Assembly (NCBI GenBank): GCA_965213935.1
Contig: CBDCAO010000010.1
Location: 62,001-126,000 of the forward strand
From: Bin52 sp965213935
Lineage (GTDB): Bacteria > Pseudomonadota > Alphaproteobacteria > Thalassobaculales > Thalassobaculaceae
Direction of reading: 5' to 3'
Length of the DNA stretch: 64,000 bases
Shown: piece after piece, positions 1-8,631 of the stretch
How the letters are laid out: each line of letters begins with the position of its first letter
Position numbering within the stretch: the stretch's first letter is position 1
Translations under genes and position numbers: made by a program
Notes under the pieces: model-generated
Told to the model about the DNA's origin: nothing
Databases searched by the model: none
The model's input: the letters and a program-made list of their open reading frames with translations, nothing else

Positions 1-18
1 CGGTCGGCCCGGCAAGGC

Positions 19-492
19 TTATCGAAAGGCGCTGCAACAGGTTACGGAACTCGTCGGGCGGGGGTCCTCGCCCGAAACCCGGTAAAGAGCGAAGCCGGTC
101 CACCCGGCTCCGGTTGTACCAGGCTCCCCGCCATCGGACCGGGTTCCCATGGACCGCCTGGCTGCGGAAGTGGCCGCCGCCGCAACCGGGACGGAGATTC
201 TTCGTGCCCGGGCAGGGTGGTGGAATTCCGCGGGCCCGGTGGCGGCCAGGCGGACCTTCATCGGCCCGCCGGAAGTCCGGACCAGGTCGATATCCTCGGA
301 GTCGCGCATCGGCTTCGGGAAGTGCAGCTTGTTGAGCGCCGTTCCGCCTCGAATCCGCACTGCATCGCACAACATGTCGTCGGAGAAGACCTCCACCAGA
401 GCACGGCCGATGATGAGATCCTGCTCGACCTGTCGCTGATCGGACCAGGGAATGACGGCGCCCGAGGCGACGACATCTTGCGCCGGGATCAT
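19..492 (-). pseudogene. AbiEii/AbiGii-type nucleotidyltransferase toxin, broken
   Basis: The first 80 or so residues match the N-terminal core of AbiEii/AbiGii nucleotidyltransferase toxins: the stretch RIRGGTALNKLHF followed by RDSEDIDLVR is the GG(T/S) and D-x-D nucleotide-binding pattern of this family. After SGGPMK the frame runs into low-complexity Arg/Ala-rich sequence unlike the family and stops, so the protein is much shorter than the usual 250 to 330 aa. I see no AbiEi antitoxin beside it within the window. It is most likely a decayed toxin gene. The downstream part runs towards the window edge, so a short rearranged form cannot be excluded. Confidence 0.6.
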
Positions 493-588
493 GCGTCATC
501 CCGCGGCACACGGCCGGCCTCACGATGGAGACTGCTCTCTCGGCCTTGTCCGGTAACGCCTGCAGTGCATCGCGTGTTGTGGTGTGTA

Positions 589-594
589 TATAAT
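589..594 (+). promoter_or_regulatory. -10 element (TATAAT) directly before hicA
   Basis: A perfect TATAAT ends only five bases before the hicA ATG at 600. Transcription from it would start at about the start codon, giving a leaderless message. The -35 region (about 566-571, TGCATC) is poor. No Shine-Dalgarno sequence is visible before hicA, which fits leaderless translation. Confidence 0.4.
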
Positions 595-599
595 TGCGC

Positions 600-782
600 A
601 TGATACGGAACAGCCGAGACATCGTCACGCGTCTCAAGGCCGAGGGGTTCGAACTGGTGAGCGTGAAGGGATCGCACCACAAGTTCGGAAAGGGCACGAC
701 CACCGTGGTCGTTCCGCATTCGAAGAAGGACTTGCCCTTCGGTACCGCCCGGAGCATCGCCAGGCGGGTGGGCTGGAACTGA
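600..782 (+). CDS. hicA: HicA toxin (mRNA interferase)
   Basis: HicA toxins are small double-stranded-RNA-binding-fold endoribonucleases that cleave mRNA on the ribosome or free in the cytoplasm. This 60-aa protein has the family's usual length and the conserved G-S-H-H-K-F motif at residues 24-29, with the catalytic histidine in the HH pair, and ends in the typical AxSIxRRxGW-like tail. I chose ATG 600 instead of the in-frame TTG at 594 because the family starts with a short M-x-x-x-x-x-D/E lead. The antitoxin hicB begins 10 bp downstream, so the two are co-transcribed. Confidence 0.9.
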   Translation: MIRNSRDIVTRLKAEGFELVSVKGSHHKFGKGTTTVVVPHSKKDLPFGTARSIARRVGWN

Positions 783-792
783 GGAGGCAGCC

Positions 793-1182
793 ATGCACTA
801 CGTCGCCGTCATCGACAAGGATCCAGGAAGCGCCTATGGGGTTCAGTTTCCGGAGGTGCCGGGATGCTATTCGGCCGCCGACAGCTTCGATGACATCGTT
901 CCAAACGCGATCGAGGCATTGAGCCTGTTCTTCGAGGACGGTGAGCCAGTGCCACCGCGCGGCATCGAAGCGGTGCGCGAGCAGGTCGCCGAGAGCATCG
1001 CGGAGGGCGCGGTGCTGATGATGATCCCCTATGTTCGGGACCGGAAGCGGGTCGTGCGGGTGAATTTGAGCCTGGAGAAGGGGTTTCTCGACACCCTCGA
1101 CGAGGCGGCGCGCATGCGTGGCATGACGCGCTCCGCGTTCGTTCAGAAGGCGGCCACGCGCGAGATTCTCGACCCGGCTTGA
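793..1182 (+). CDS. hicB: HicB antitoxin
   Basis: HicB neutralises HicA by direct binding and usually represses the operon. The 129-aa protein has the two expected parts: an N-terminal partial RNase H-like fold (residues 1-60, with FPEVPGCYSAADSF and the following EAL helix) and a C-terminal ribbon-helix-helix DNA-binding domain (about 95-125, RVNLSLEKGFLDTLDEAAR and SAFVQKAA). The ribosome-binding site GGAGG lies directly after the hicA stop codon. With hicA it forms a complete type II module next to a dead AbiEii gene, so this corner of the chromosome looks like a small defence or addiction island. Confidence 0.92.
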   Translation: MHYVAVIDKDPGSAYGVQFPEVPGCYSAADSFDDIVPNAIEALSLFFEDGEPVPPRGIEAVREQVAESIAEGAVLMMIPYVRDRKRVVRVNLSLEKGFLDTLDEAARMRGMTRSAFVQKAATREILDPA

Positions 1183-1671
1183 AACGGGCGCAGTCGTCGG
1201 CTGGCGCGGCATTGCGGCGCGGTGCTGTTGAAGGCCGACCATGGCGCAAACGGCCTCGCGGTCGAGCGGTCGCCGAGACTCTCAGGCGGCGCCACGGGTG
1301 ACCAGCACCCGGACCGGCAAGGCGGACTGATTTCGGGTCTGCGTCGTCCAACGCCGGTCACTTTATCGCCGGGCTGCTCTACGCCGCGCGACATACAACA
1401 GGTCATGCCATCCCTCCCCGCGCCGTCCCCCACCTCCCCCGGTTTCTGAGTTCGTACCTGTCCCGGTTGCAATCGGTGAGCAGGCTTTCAAGATGCGATG
1501 CATTGCGATGGCTGGCGGTCTCATGGAGAACGACCATCTCTCTGAAGTGGCGGGGGTGGTCGCGTTCGTATTGGCGCTTCCTTCTCTCCGGTCAGTTCGT
1601 GATACCGACCTTGAATGCAGTCGCTGCTGCCGGCAGGACCGGAATGTCCGGCCGGGGCCGGGCGCGGTCCG
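1183..1671. other. No recognisable gene
   Basis: About 490 bases between hicB and the rnpB promoter. All frames give only short, compositionally biased translations. On the minus strand around 1450-1600 one frame reads fairly protein-like (RQYERDHPRHFREMVVLHE), which could be the tail of a lost gene, but I do not recognise it. Confidence 0.5.
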
Positions 1672-1700
1672 TTGACCCGATACCGGTCCGGCCATAGGCT
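1672..1700 (+). promoter_or_regulatory. Promoter of rnpB
   Basis: TTGACC at 1672-1677 and TAGGCT at 1695-1700 are separated by 17 bp. A start 7 to 8 bases further on falls on the 5' end of the RNase P RNA as judged from its closing helix, which supports the assignment. Confidence 0.6.
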
Positions 1701-1707
1701 TCAGGGT

Positions 1708-2102
1708 GGTCAGACAGCCGGATGGTCGCCAGCGCCTGGGTGCTGGAGGAAAGTCCGGGCTCCACGGGAACACGGTGCCGGGTAACGCCCGGCGGGGGCG
1801 ACCCCAGGGAAAGTGCCACAGAAAGCAGACCGCCCGTCGCTGCGCGGCGGGCAAGGGTGAAAGGGTGCGGCAAGAGCGCACCGCGTCGCCGGCAACGGGG
1901 ACGGCACGGTAAACCCCACCGGGAGCAAGACCAAGAAGGGACGACCGGTCGGCTCCGTCAGGAGGCCGGCAGACGGGTTTCCGCGTTGTCGTCCGGGTAG
2001 GTCGCGCGAGGCGGCTGGCAACAGTCGTCCCAGAGGAATGGCCATCCAGCCCGGATACATCCTGTCCGGGTGGACAGAACCCGGCTTACAGGCTGTCTGA
2101 TC
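1708..2102 (+). ncRNA. rnpB: RNase P RNA, bacterial type A
   Basis: This is the catalytic RNA that trims tRNA 5' leaders. The P1 helix closes perfectly: GGTCAGACAGCC at 1708-1719 pairs with GGCTGTCTGATC at 2091-2102. Inside it are the hallmark conserved blocks: GAGGAAAGTCCGGGCTCC near 1746, CACAGAAAGCAGACCGC near 1813, GGTAAACCCCACC near 1909 and the 3' ACAGAACCCGGCTTA block near 2073. The length of about 395 nt is normal. It lies between hicAB and the dcw cluster and has its own promoter. Confidence 0.95.
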
Positions 2103-2179
2103 ACCTTCGAATACACGTACTGAACCGGTGGCGAGGTCGCGCGACAGCCATGTTGCCCGACCGTACCGGTATTTTTTGT

Positions 2180-2209
2180 TTGCTATCCCGAATTTCAACC
2201 ATCTATTAT
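2180..2209 (+). promoter_or_regulatory. Candidate dcw promoter upstream of mraZ
   Basis: An AT-rich island stands out before mraZ. TTGCTA at 2180-2185 and TATTAT at 2204-2209 are 18 bp apart, a good sigma-70 match. The leader would be about 60 nt. I see no clear tandem TGGG-type MraZ boxes, so autoregulation by MraZ cannot be read from the sequence. Confidence 0.4.
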
Positions 2210-2277
2210 CCAGAGTTACCCGAGAATTATCAGAACAAATACAGAAACAGGTACAAACAACGAACTGCAACGGGCCG

Positions 2278-2766
2278 GTGACGCGATTCTTCTCATCATA
2301 CGCGGTCAACGTCGACGACAAGTCCCGGGTGTCGGTGCCGCCGCGCTTCAAACAGGCCCTGAAGGCCCAGGAGTCGATGGAGATCTGTCTGTTTGAAAAC
2401 CCGACCAGCAACGCCATCGAGGGATGCGGCTCGGCCTACTGGGAGTTCATGAACGAAGAGATCGAGAAACTGGAACGGTACGGTGAAGAACGGGAGTTCT
2501 GGGAAGCGATCCTGGCGTCGGCAAGCATCTCGCGATTCAACGAAAGTGATACCCGCATCCTGCTTCCCGAAGACCTGAAGACACACGCCGGGATCGTGGA
2601 CAGCGCCATGTTTGCCGGTCGGGGCACCACCTTCGAAATCTGGAACCCCGCTGCCTTCCAGGCGGCCAGGACCGAAGCGCGCTCGTGGGGCAGGGCCAAC
2701 CGGCCGACACTGTCCGGGTTCACTGTCGGTGCGAAGAGCCTGTCCCGGTGGAGTGCGTCGCAATGA
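2278..2766 (+). CDS. mraZ: MraZ, transcriptional regulator of the dcw cluster
   Basis: MraZ is an AbrB-fold DNA-binding protein that binds repeats upstream of its own gene and tunes the division operon. The frame stays open back to 2128, but homology begins at VTRFFSSYAVNVDDKSRVSVP, which aligns with the universal MraZ N terminus, so GTG 2278 is taken as the start and gives 162 aa. A second AbrB half follows (SRFNESDTRILLPEDL). No strong Shine-Dalgarno sequence precedes the GTG. The stop overlaps the rsmH start in ATGA. The middle, around residues 60-75, looks slightly longer than in E. coli MraZ. Confidence 0.9.
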   Translation: MTRFFSSYAVNVDDKSRVSVPPRFKQALKAQESMEICLFENPTSNAIEGCGSAYWEFMNEEIEKLERYGEEREFWEAILASASISRFNESDTRILLPEDLKTHAGIVDSAMFAGRGTTFEIWNPAAFQAARTEARSWGRANRPTLSGFTVGAKSLSRWSASQ

Positions 2767-3713
2767 ACGCGCACGAGCCGGTACTCCGTGACGAGGTCAT
2801 GGCGGCGCTGTGTGCCGGTGCCGGGCGCTCCTTCATCGACGGTACTTTCGGAGCCGGCGGGTATACCCGCGCCCTGCTCGGGGCCGGAGCCATTCGGGTT
2901 TTCGCGATCGACCGCGATCCCGCGGCCATTCGGGCCGGTGCGGCGCTCGCGCGCGACGATGACCGGCTGGTACTGGTGCAGGGACGTTTCGGCGAAATGG
3001 ACCGGCTCGTCCGTGCACACGGGCTCGACGCTGTCGATGGCGTCGCGCTCGACCTTGGCATCAGCACGGATCAGCTGACGGGGCAACCCTGGCGGGGTTT
3101 TTCCTTCAGCCTGGACGGGCCCCTGGACATGCGCATGGAGATGGCCGGTGCCAGCGCGGCCGATCTCGTCAACGGCGCGTCCGAACGGCAACTCGCCGAC
3201 ATCATCTTTCGCTACGGCGAGGAGAGACGTTCCCGGCGGGTGGCGCGGGCCATCGTGCGGGCGCGCGCCGAATGCCCGATTACCACCACCGTTCAACTCG
3301 CCGAGATCGTCCGCGGGGCGCTGCCGCGCGGCGGGAGGATCGACCCTGCCACCCGCGTGTTCCAGGCGATCCGGATCAAGGTCAATGACGAACTCGGCGA
3401 ACTCGACCGGGGTCTTGCCGCAGCGGAACGCATCCTCGCTCCGGGAGGCCGACTCGCGGTCGTGGCCTTCCACAGTCTCGAGGACCGCGCGGTCAAGCGG
3501 TTCCTCGCTGCCCGGAGCGGCTCCGGGATCTCGCGCCATTCACCCGGTGCGGCAGGTGCCCGCCCGGTGTCCACCTTCACCTCCGTCGGTCGTCGTGCGA
3601 TCAGGCCCGCGTCGGCCGAAGTCGCCCGCAACCCGAGGTCGCGCTCGGCACGACTGCGCGTCGCCGAGCGGACGCGCGCCGCGTTGTCCGGCAAGGAAGA
3701 GGAGCGTCGATGA
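2763..3713 (+). CDS. rsmH: RsmH, 16S rRNA m4C1402 methyltransferase
   Basis: RsmH (MraW) methylates N4 of C1402 in 16S rRNA using S-adenosylmethionine. At 316 aa it has the normal size. The start MNAHEPVLRDEVM carries the conserved HxPVLxxEV opening, and FIDGTFGAGGYTRALL is the SAM-binding glycine loop. Further on are LDLGIST, FSLDGPLDMRM, the ATRVFQAIRIKVNDEL block and the FHSLEDR motif, all diagnostic. The ATG at 2763 overlaps the mraZ stop by 4 bp, so the two are translationally coupled. Longer in-frame starts upstream lie inside mraZ and are not used. Confidence 0.96.
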   Translation: MNAHEPVLRDEVMAALCAGAGRSFIDGTFGAGGYTRALLGAGAIRVFAIDRDPAAIRAGAALARDDDRLVLVQGRFGEMDRLVRAHGLDAVDGVALDLGISTDQLTGQPWRGFSFSLDGPLDMRMEMAGASAADLVNGASERQLADIIFRYGEERRSRRVARAIVRARAECPITTTVQLAEIVRGALPRGGRIDPATRVFQAIRIKVNDELGELDRGLAAAERILAPGGRLAVVAFHSLEDRAVKRFLAARSGSGISRHSPGAAGARPVSTFTSVGRRAIRPASAEVARNPRSRSARLRVAERTRAALSGKEEERR

Positions 3714-4015
3714 TGCTGCGTCACGCCCTGCCATGGATGCTGGTCATCGTGCTCTCGGTCGCGATCTACGGGACTGCCCATGTCGTCGGTGGCAAGCAGA
3801 AGGAGCTTGCCGCCCTCGAACAGAAGATCGCAGCCGAAATGGAGACGGTTCACGTGCTCCGCGCCGAGCTGAGCTTCCTCTCACACCCGGCCAGGCTCGA
3901 GGAGCTGGCAACCCGGCATACCGGCATGCGGCCGACGGCCATTGCCCAGTTCGTGGAGGTTGACGGGTTGCCTGCGGTGCCCGGACTGCCGCTGCTGCGG
4001 GGAGCGAGACAATGA
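3710..4015 (+). CDS. ftsL: FtsL, division protein
   Basis: FtsL is a small bitopic membrane protein that with FtsB and FtsQ activates the FtsWI septal synthase. This 101-aa protein has one N-terminal transmembrane segment (about residues 8-27, LPWMLVIVLSVAIYGTAHVV), then a periplasmic coiled coil (KQKELAALEQKIAAEMETVHVLRAEL) and a short tail. Sequence identity within FtsL is always low, so the call rests on topology, size and the invariant position between rsmH and ftsI. The ATGA overlaps on both sides keep it in the operon. Confidence 0.85.
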   Translation: MMLRHALPWMLVIVLSVAIYGTAHVVGGKQKELAALEQKIAAEMETVHVLRAELSFLSHPARLEELATRHTGMRPTAIAQFVEVDGLPAVPGLPLLRGARQ

Positions 4016-5745
4016 CGGCGCCGTCAAGCGTCGAAACGGGACATGCGCGCCTGCTGGCGGCAGGTCTGGTGTTCCTGTGCGCGTTCGCGGTGGTCGCCGG
4101 CCGGCTGCTCGACCTGTCGATGGTTGACACGGACCGGAAGGCGGCCAGTCTCCGCAGCCCTGTTGTCGGCACCTCGGCCCGTGGTGCGATTACGGATCGA
4201 AACGGGGTTCTGCTTGCGACCAACATGCCGGTCAAATCGGCCTTCGTCAGGCCGGGCCTGATCCGGGATCCGGCCAAGGCGGCGCGGAAGATCGCCGGGG
4301 TTCTCGGATCCGACCCGGGGGAGGTCGAGCAACGGCTGCGCAGCGACAGCGACTTCGTCTACATCAGGCGTCTCCTGCCCCCGAACCAGTACTCCGCGCT
4401 CAGTGCCCTCGAAATTCCGGGGCTCGACTTCGAGGACGATGTCGGGCGCTACTATCCGCAGGGAGCCCTGACCAGTCACGTCGTCGGTTTTACAAATGTC
4501 GATACCACCGGCATCGCCGGCGTGGAGAAGCAGTTCGAGGGCGAGCTCGCCGCCGGAACCGGGATTGCGCTCTCTCTCGATGTCCGGATCCAGCACGTGG
4601 TGCGTACCGCACTCGCGCGAGCCGTCGAGCGGTTCAACGCCGTCGGCGGCACCGGCGTGGTCCTCGATGTCGACAGCGGCGAGGTCCTGGCCATGGTGTC
4701 CCTTCCGGACTTCCATCCGCTGGATGCCGGTATCGCGCCCGCCGACCACAAGAAGAACAACGTCGCGCAGTCCATCTACGAGCTCGGAAGCACCTTCAAG
4801 ATCTTCACCGCCGCGGCGACGCTGGAGTCCGGCCGGGCCACGCTGCAGACCCCGTACAATGCGCAACATCCCCTGCGGGTCGGAGGACACCGCGTCAGCG
4901 ATTACCGCCCGCAGCACCGCTGGATGACGCTGGCCGAGGGGTTCATGCGTTCATCCAACATCGTCACCGGCCTCATGGCGCTGAGCCTGGGCCCGGCCGG
5001 TCAGAAGGAATTCATGTGCCGGCTCGGATTCTTCGAGGAGGTGCCGATTGAGCTTCCCGAACGGGCCGTCCCCCTGCTGCCAACAAAGTGGAACATGGTG
5101 GACGTGGTTCCGGTCGCCTTCGGCCACACCCTGGCCAGCACACCGCTTCATCTCGCCCGAGCGGTCGCGGCCATGGTCAACGGCGGCAGGTTGCCGCCGG
5201 TCACGGTGCTGAACCGGGAACACCGCGTGCACGCGGGCGCGGCTCGAACGCCGGTGACGGCAAGCGGCACGAGACCGTGCGGTACGGGCGAACAGGTCAT
5301 CTCGACGAAGACATCGCAGGACATCAACCGATTGCTTCGTCTGGTGGTTGTCGGCGGGACCGGCCGCAAGGGCAATGCGGAAGGCTTTGTCGTCGGCGGC
5401 AAGACCGGGACCGCGGAGAAGGTGATCAACGGGCGATACTCGAGGCACAGGCGGATCGCTTCCTTCGTCGGGGTCTTCCCGATGACACGGCCCCGCTACG
5501 TCGTCTCGGTCACGGTCGATGAACCCAAGGGCCGAAAGGAAAGCTTCGGCTTCGCCACCGGTGGCTGGGTGGCGGCGCCCGCGGTGAGCGAGATCATCTC
5601 CCGTTCGGCGTTCATGCTCGGAGTCGATCCGGTCGACGAGACGGTGCCTGCCATCACCGAGGGCCTGCACATCGAGATTCCGGAGCCCGAGGAAATCCAG
5701 CCCGTGAGAGCCCAGCGTGTTGCTTTCCACCCTCGTCAGGGATAG
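4012..5745 (+). CDS. ftsI: FtsI (PBP3), septal peptidoglycan transpeptidase
   Basis: FtsI crosslinks septal peptidoglycan in complex with FtsW. The 577-aa protein has an N-terminal membrane anchor (residues about 14-36), a PBP dimerisation domain (RGAITDRNGVLLATN near 60-75) and a transpeptidase domain with all three penicillin-binding motifs: S-T-F-K at 260-263 with the nucleophilic serine 260, S-S-N at 314-316 and K-T-G at 464-466. It overlaps ftsL by 4 bp and murE by 29 bp, the largest overlap in the cluster. The length is typical of class B PBPs in this group. Confidence 0.96.
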   Translation: MTAPSSVETGHARLLAAGLVFLCAFAVVAGRLLDLSMVDTDRKAASLRSPVVGTSARGAITDRNGVLLATNMPVKSAFVRPGLIRDPAKAARKIAGVLGSDPGEVEQRLRSDSDFVYIRRLLPPNQYSALSALEIPGLDFEDDVGRYYPQGALTSHVVGFTNVDTTGIAGVEKQFEGELAAGTGIALSLDVRIQHVVRTALARAVERFNAVGGTGVVLDVDSGEVLAMVSLPDFHPLDAGIAPADHKKNNVAQSIYELGSTFKIFTAAATLESGRATLQTPYNAQHPLRVGGHRVSDYRPQHRWMTLAEGFMRSSNIVTGLMALSLGPAGQKEFMCRLGFFEEVPIELPERAVPLLPTKWNMVDVVPVAFGHTLASTPLHLARAVAAMVNGGRLPPVTVLNREHRVHAGAARTPVTASGTRPCGTGEQVISTKTSQDINRLLRLVVVGGTGRKGNAEGFVVGGKTGTAEKVINGRYSRHRRIASFVGVFPMTRPRYVVSVTVDEPKGRKESFGFATGGWVAAPAVSEIISRSAFMLGVDPVDETVPAITEGLHIEIPEPEEIQPVRAQRVAFHPRQG

Positions 5746-7219
5746 CGCGGCTGTGGGCGTGCAGCCCTCCTGCGGTCCTGGAGGCAGCTCACTGCCCGAC
5801 CCTGCGGTGTGCGGCGTGACGGCCGACAGTCGCGAGGTCCGACCGGGCTGGCTGTTCGCGGCACTCCCGGGGAGCAGGGTTGACGGCAGCCGTTTCATTC
5901 CCGAGGCGATTGCACGCGGCGCGGTGGCGGTACTGGCCCGACCGGGGACGCGGTTGCCGGAGACAGGCCACCGGACCCGCCTGATCACTCACTCCGAACC
6001 GAGGCGGTGCCTGGCCAGGATCGCGGCACGGTTCCACCGGGTGCAGCCGGAGCGGATCGCCTGTGTCACCGGAACCGACGGCAAGACATCGGTCGCCGAG
6101 TTCATCCGCCAGCTCTGGCAGGCCACGGGGAAGCCGGCTGCCAGCCTCGGCACTCTCGGGCTCACCACGTCCCGGGGGCGCACCGGACCTGGTCTGACCA
6201 CTCCGGACCCGGTGCTGCTGCACGCAACCCTGCGCGAACTGGCCGAAGCGGACGTCAACCGGGTGACGCTCGAAGCCTCGAGCCACGGTCTTGACCAGTA
6301 CCGGCTGGACGGAGTTCGGGTTCAGGCCGGCGCATTCACCAACCTCGGCCGCGACCACATCGACTACCATGGCTCCGGCGAGGCCTACCGATCGGCCAAG
6401 ATCAGGCTGTTTTCCGAACTGCTCGACCCGAACGGCGATGCTGTCCTGAACGCCGACGACGGTGCGGTCGACCTGTTTGCCGCGACCTGCCGGCGCCGGG
6501 GCATCCGCACGACCCTGTTCGGGCGCAGCCGGGACGCCGACCTCGCGCTCGTGGCGTGCGTGCCGGGCCAGGACTCGAGCAGTCTGGTGCTGCGGCACCA
6601 GGGCGCAGACCATGACGTGATCCTGCCGCTGCCCGGCCTCTTCCAGGCGATGAACGCGCTGGTCGCCCTCGCGGTCACGAGCCGGATCGAGGACATCCCG
6701 CTCGCCGAACTGGTCCCGTTGATCGGAACGCTCACGGGAGTACCCGGACGGCTGGAACAGGTAGGCTCCCACCACGGTACCGCCGGGGTCTACGTCGACT
6801 TTGCCCACACTCCCGGCGCCCTGCGCAACGTGCTGGCGGCATTGCGGCCGCATGTTGCCGGCCGACTTGTCTGCGTGTTCGGCGCCGGCGGTGACCGTGA
6901 TCCGGGCAAGCGCGAACCGATGGGGCGGGCGGTCGGCGAGGCTGCCGACCTCGCCATCGTGACCGACGACAATCCGCGCGGCGAGGACCCGGCAGCGATC
7001 CGGCGGTCGGTGCTCGCGGGATGTTCGGGTGGCCGGGAGATCGGCGATCGTGCCGAGGCCATCGCCTTCGGCCTCGACCTGCTCGCACCGGGTGATGCGC
7101 TGGTCATTGCCGGCAAGGGCCACGAGACCGGACAGCAGGTCGGCGACAGGTTGCTGCCGTTTGACGACCGGCAAGTGGCACGCCGGCTGCTTGTCGAACG
7201 CGGTGGAACGGCATCATGA
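5717..7219 (+). CDS. murE: MurE, UDP-MurNAc-tripeptide synthetase (meso-DAP adding)
   Basis: MurE adds the third stem residue to UDP-MurNAc-L-Ala-D-Glu in the cytoplasm, using ATP. The 500-aa protein shows the Mur ligase N-terminal domain (ADSREVRPGWLF), the ATP loop TGTDGKTS at 118-125 and the DNPR motif at 418-421, which marks meso-diaminopimelate specificity. GTG 5717 inside the end of ftsI was chosen because LLSTL aligns with the usual family start. GTG codons just after the ftsI stop would give slightly shorter proteins. It ends in ATGA with murF. Confidence 0.95.
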   Translation: MLLSTLVRDSAAVGVQPSCGPGGSSLPDPAVCGVTADSREVRPGWLFAALPGSRVDGSRFIPEAIARGAVAVLARPGTRLPETGHRTRLITHSEPRRCLARIAARFHRVQPERIACVTGTDGKTSVAEFIRQLWQATGKPAASLGTLGLTTSRGRTGPGLTTPDPVLLHATLRELAEADVNRVTLEASSHGLDQYRLDGVRVQAGAFTNLGRDHIDYHGSGEAYRSAKIRLFSELLDPNGDAVLNADDGAVDLFAATCRRRGIRTTLFGRSRDADLALVACVPGQDSSSLVLRHQGADHDVILPLPGLFQAMNALVALAVTSRIEDIPLAELVPLIGTLTGVPGRLEQVGSHHGTAGVYVDFAHTPGALRNVLAALRPHVAGRLVCVFGAGGDRDPGKREPMGRAVGEAADLAIVTDDNPRGEDPAAIRRSVLAGCSGGREIGDRAEAIAFGLDLLAPGDALVIAGKGHETGQQVGDRLLPFDDRQVARRLLVERGGTAS

Positions 7220-8631
7220 CCCCACTGTGGACCAGCACCTCGGCGGCGGCGGCCACAGGAGGGCGCTCGATCGGGCCGGCGTGGCAAGCCGGCGGGATCG
7301 TGATCGACAGCCGCCGGGCCGGGCCCGGCGACCTGTTCGTTGCGCTGCCCGGCTCGCGGACCCACGGACACGACCATGTCGGGGACGCGCGTGATCGCGG
7401 CGCGGCCGCAGCAATGGTGGAACGAACGTCGGGCCTGCCGGCCCGACTGCCGGTGCTGGTGGTCCCGGATTGTCTCAAGGCGCTGGCCAGGCTCGGCTCG
7501 GTGGCGCGTTCGCGGTCGACGGCGCGTGTCACGGCGGTGACCGGAAGTGTCGGCAAGACAGGAACCAAGGACATGCTCGGCCGCGCACTTGCGGCCTTCG
7601 GCGAGGTCGAGGTCAGCAGCGGCAACCTGAACAATCACATCGGTGCGCCGCTGAGCCTTGCCCGCATGCGCGAGGGGATCGCATTCGGCGTCTTCGAACT
7701 CGGCATGAACCACGCAGGCGAGATCAGCCCCCTGTCGCGCCTGGTGCACCCGCACCTCGCCATCATTACCACCGTGGGGCCGGTCCACATCGGGCACTTC
7801 CCCGACGAGGAGGCGATCGCGCGGGCCAAGGCCGAGATCTTCGACGGAGTCGAACCGGGCGGGTGCGCTGTCCTCAACCGCGACAACCGCTGGTACGGCC
7901 TGCTCCGCAAAGCGGCAACACGGGACACGATCTCGCGCGTGCTGACCTTCGGACACCATCCAGACGCCGATGTCCGACTGGTTGACACACGAAGCGATGC
8001 GACCGGTTCGACCGTCACCGTGGTCATTGACGAGGACCGGCTGACCTACCGTCTCGACGCGGTTGGCGAGCATTGGGCAGCCAACTCCGCAGGGGTGCTG
8101 GCCTGTGTCATCGGCCTCGGGCTTGATGCCCGCCGGGCCTCGGCGGCGATCCGTTCCGTGGTTCCCGGCCGGGGCCGTGGTGCACAGCTCTCCGTCGCCC
8201 TTGCCGACGGCGGCTCGATCCGGATCGTCGACGAAGCATACAACGCCAGTCCGATAGCGATGCGCGCCGCCTTCCGGGTGCTTGCCGATGCCAGGCCCGG
8301 GCCCGGGGGACGTCGGGTCGCAGTGCTCGGCGACATGCTCGAACTCGGATCCGTTGCCTGCCGGATGCACGCGGGCCTGATCGATGACCTGATGGCGGCC
8401 GGTCCGGAACTGGTGTTTACGGTCGGGCCGCTGATGGAGGCCCTGCGTGTCAGGCTCCCTCCCGGGGTCTCGGCCGGACATGCCGAGACCAGCGCCGGGA
8501 TTGTGCAGGATGTCGTCGCCACGGTGCGTGACGGCGACGTCATTCTGGTGAAGGGGTCGCTCGGGACCAACATGTCACCGGTGATCGCCGCGCTGGAAGC
8601 GCTGGCGCCCGGCGCCGAAGGAGCCGGGTGA
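7216..8631 (+). CDS. murF: MurF, D-Ala-D-Ala adding ligase
   Basis: MurF attaches the D-Ala-D-Ala dipeptide made by Ddl to UDP-MurNAc-tripeptide, completing the pentapeptide. The 471-aa protein has the N-terminal domain IDSRRAGPGDLFVAL, the central ATP loop VTGSVGKTGTKD (note GSVGKTGTK, the MurF form), the NLNNHIGAPLSLAR block, the GMNHAGEI motif and a C-terminal domain with DEAYNASPIAMRAA. It overlaps murE by 4 bp and mraY by 1 bp. Confidence 0.95.
   Translation: MTPLWTSTSAAAATGGRSIGPAWQAGGIVIDSRRAGPGDLFVALPGSRTHGHDHVGDARDRGAAAAMVERTSGLPARLPVLVVPDCLKALARLGSVARSRSTARVTAVTGSVGKTGTKDMLGRALAAFGEVEVSSGNLNNHIGAPLSLARMREGIAFGVFELGMNHAGEISPLSRLVHPHLAIITTVGPVHIGHFPDEEAIARAKAEIFDGVEPGGCAVLNRDNRWYGLLRKAATRDTISRVLTFGHHPDADVRLVDTRSDATGSTVTVVIDEDRLTYRLDAVGEHWAANSAGVLACVIGLGLDARRASAAIRSVVPGRGRGAQLSVALADGGSIRIVDEAYNASPIAMRAAFRVLADARPGPGGRRVAVLGDMLELGSVACRMHAGLIDDLMAAGPELVFTVGPLMEALRVRLPPGVSAGHAETSAGIVQDVVATVRDGDVILVKGSLGTNMSPVIAALEALAPGAEGAG

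Noticed and set aside
2128..2277. MraZ starting at 2128
   Set aside because: The 50 extra residues have no MraZ homology and cover the AT-rich promoter region.
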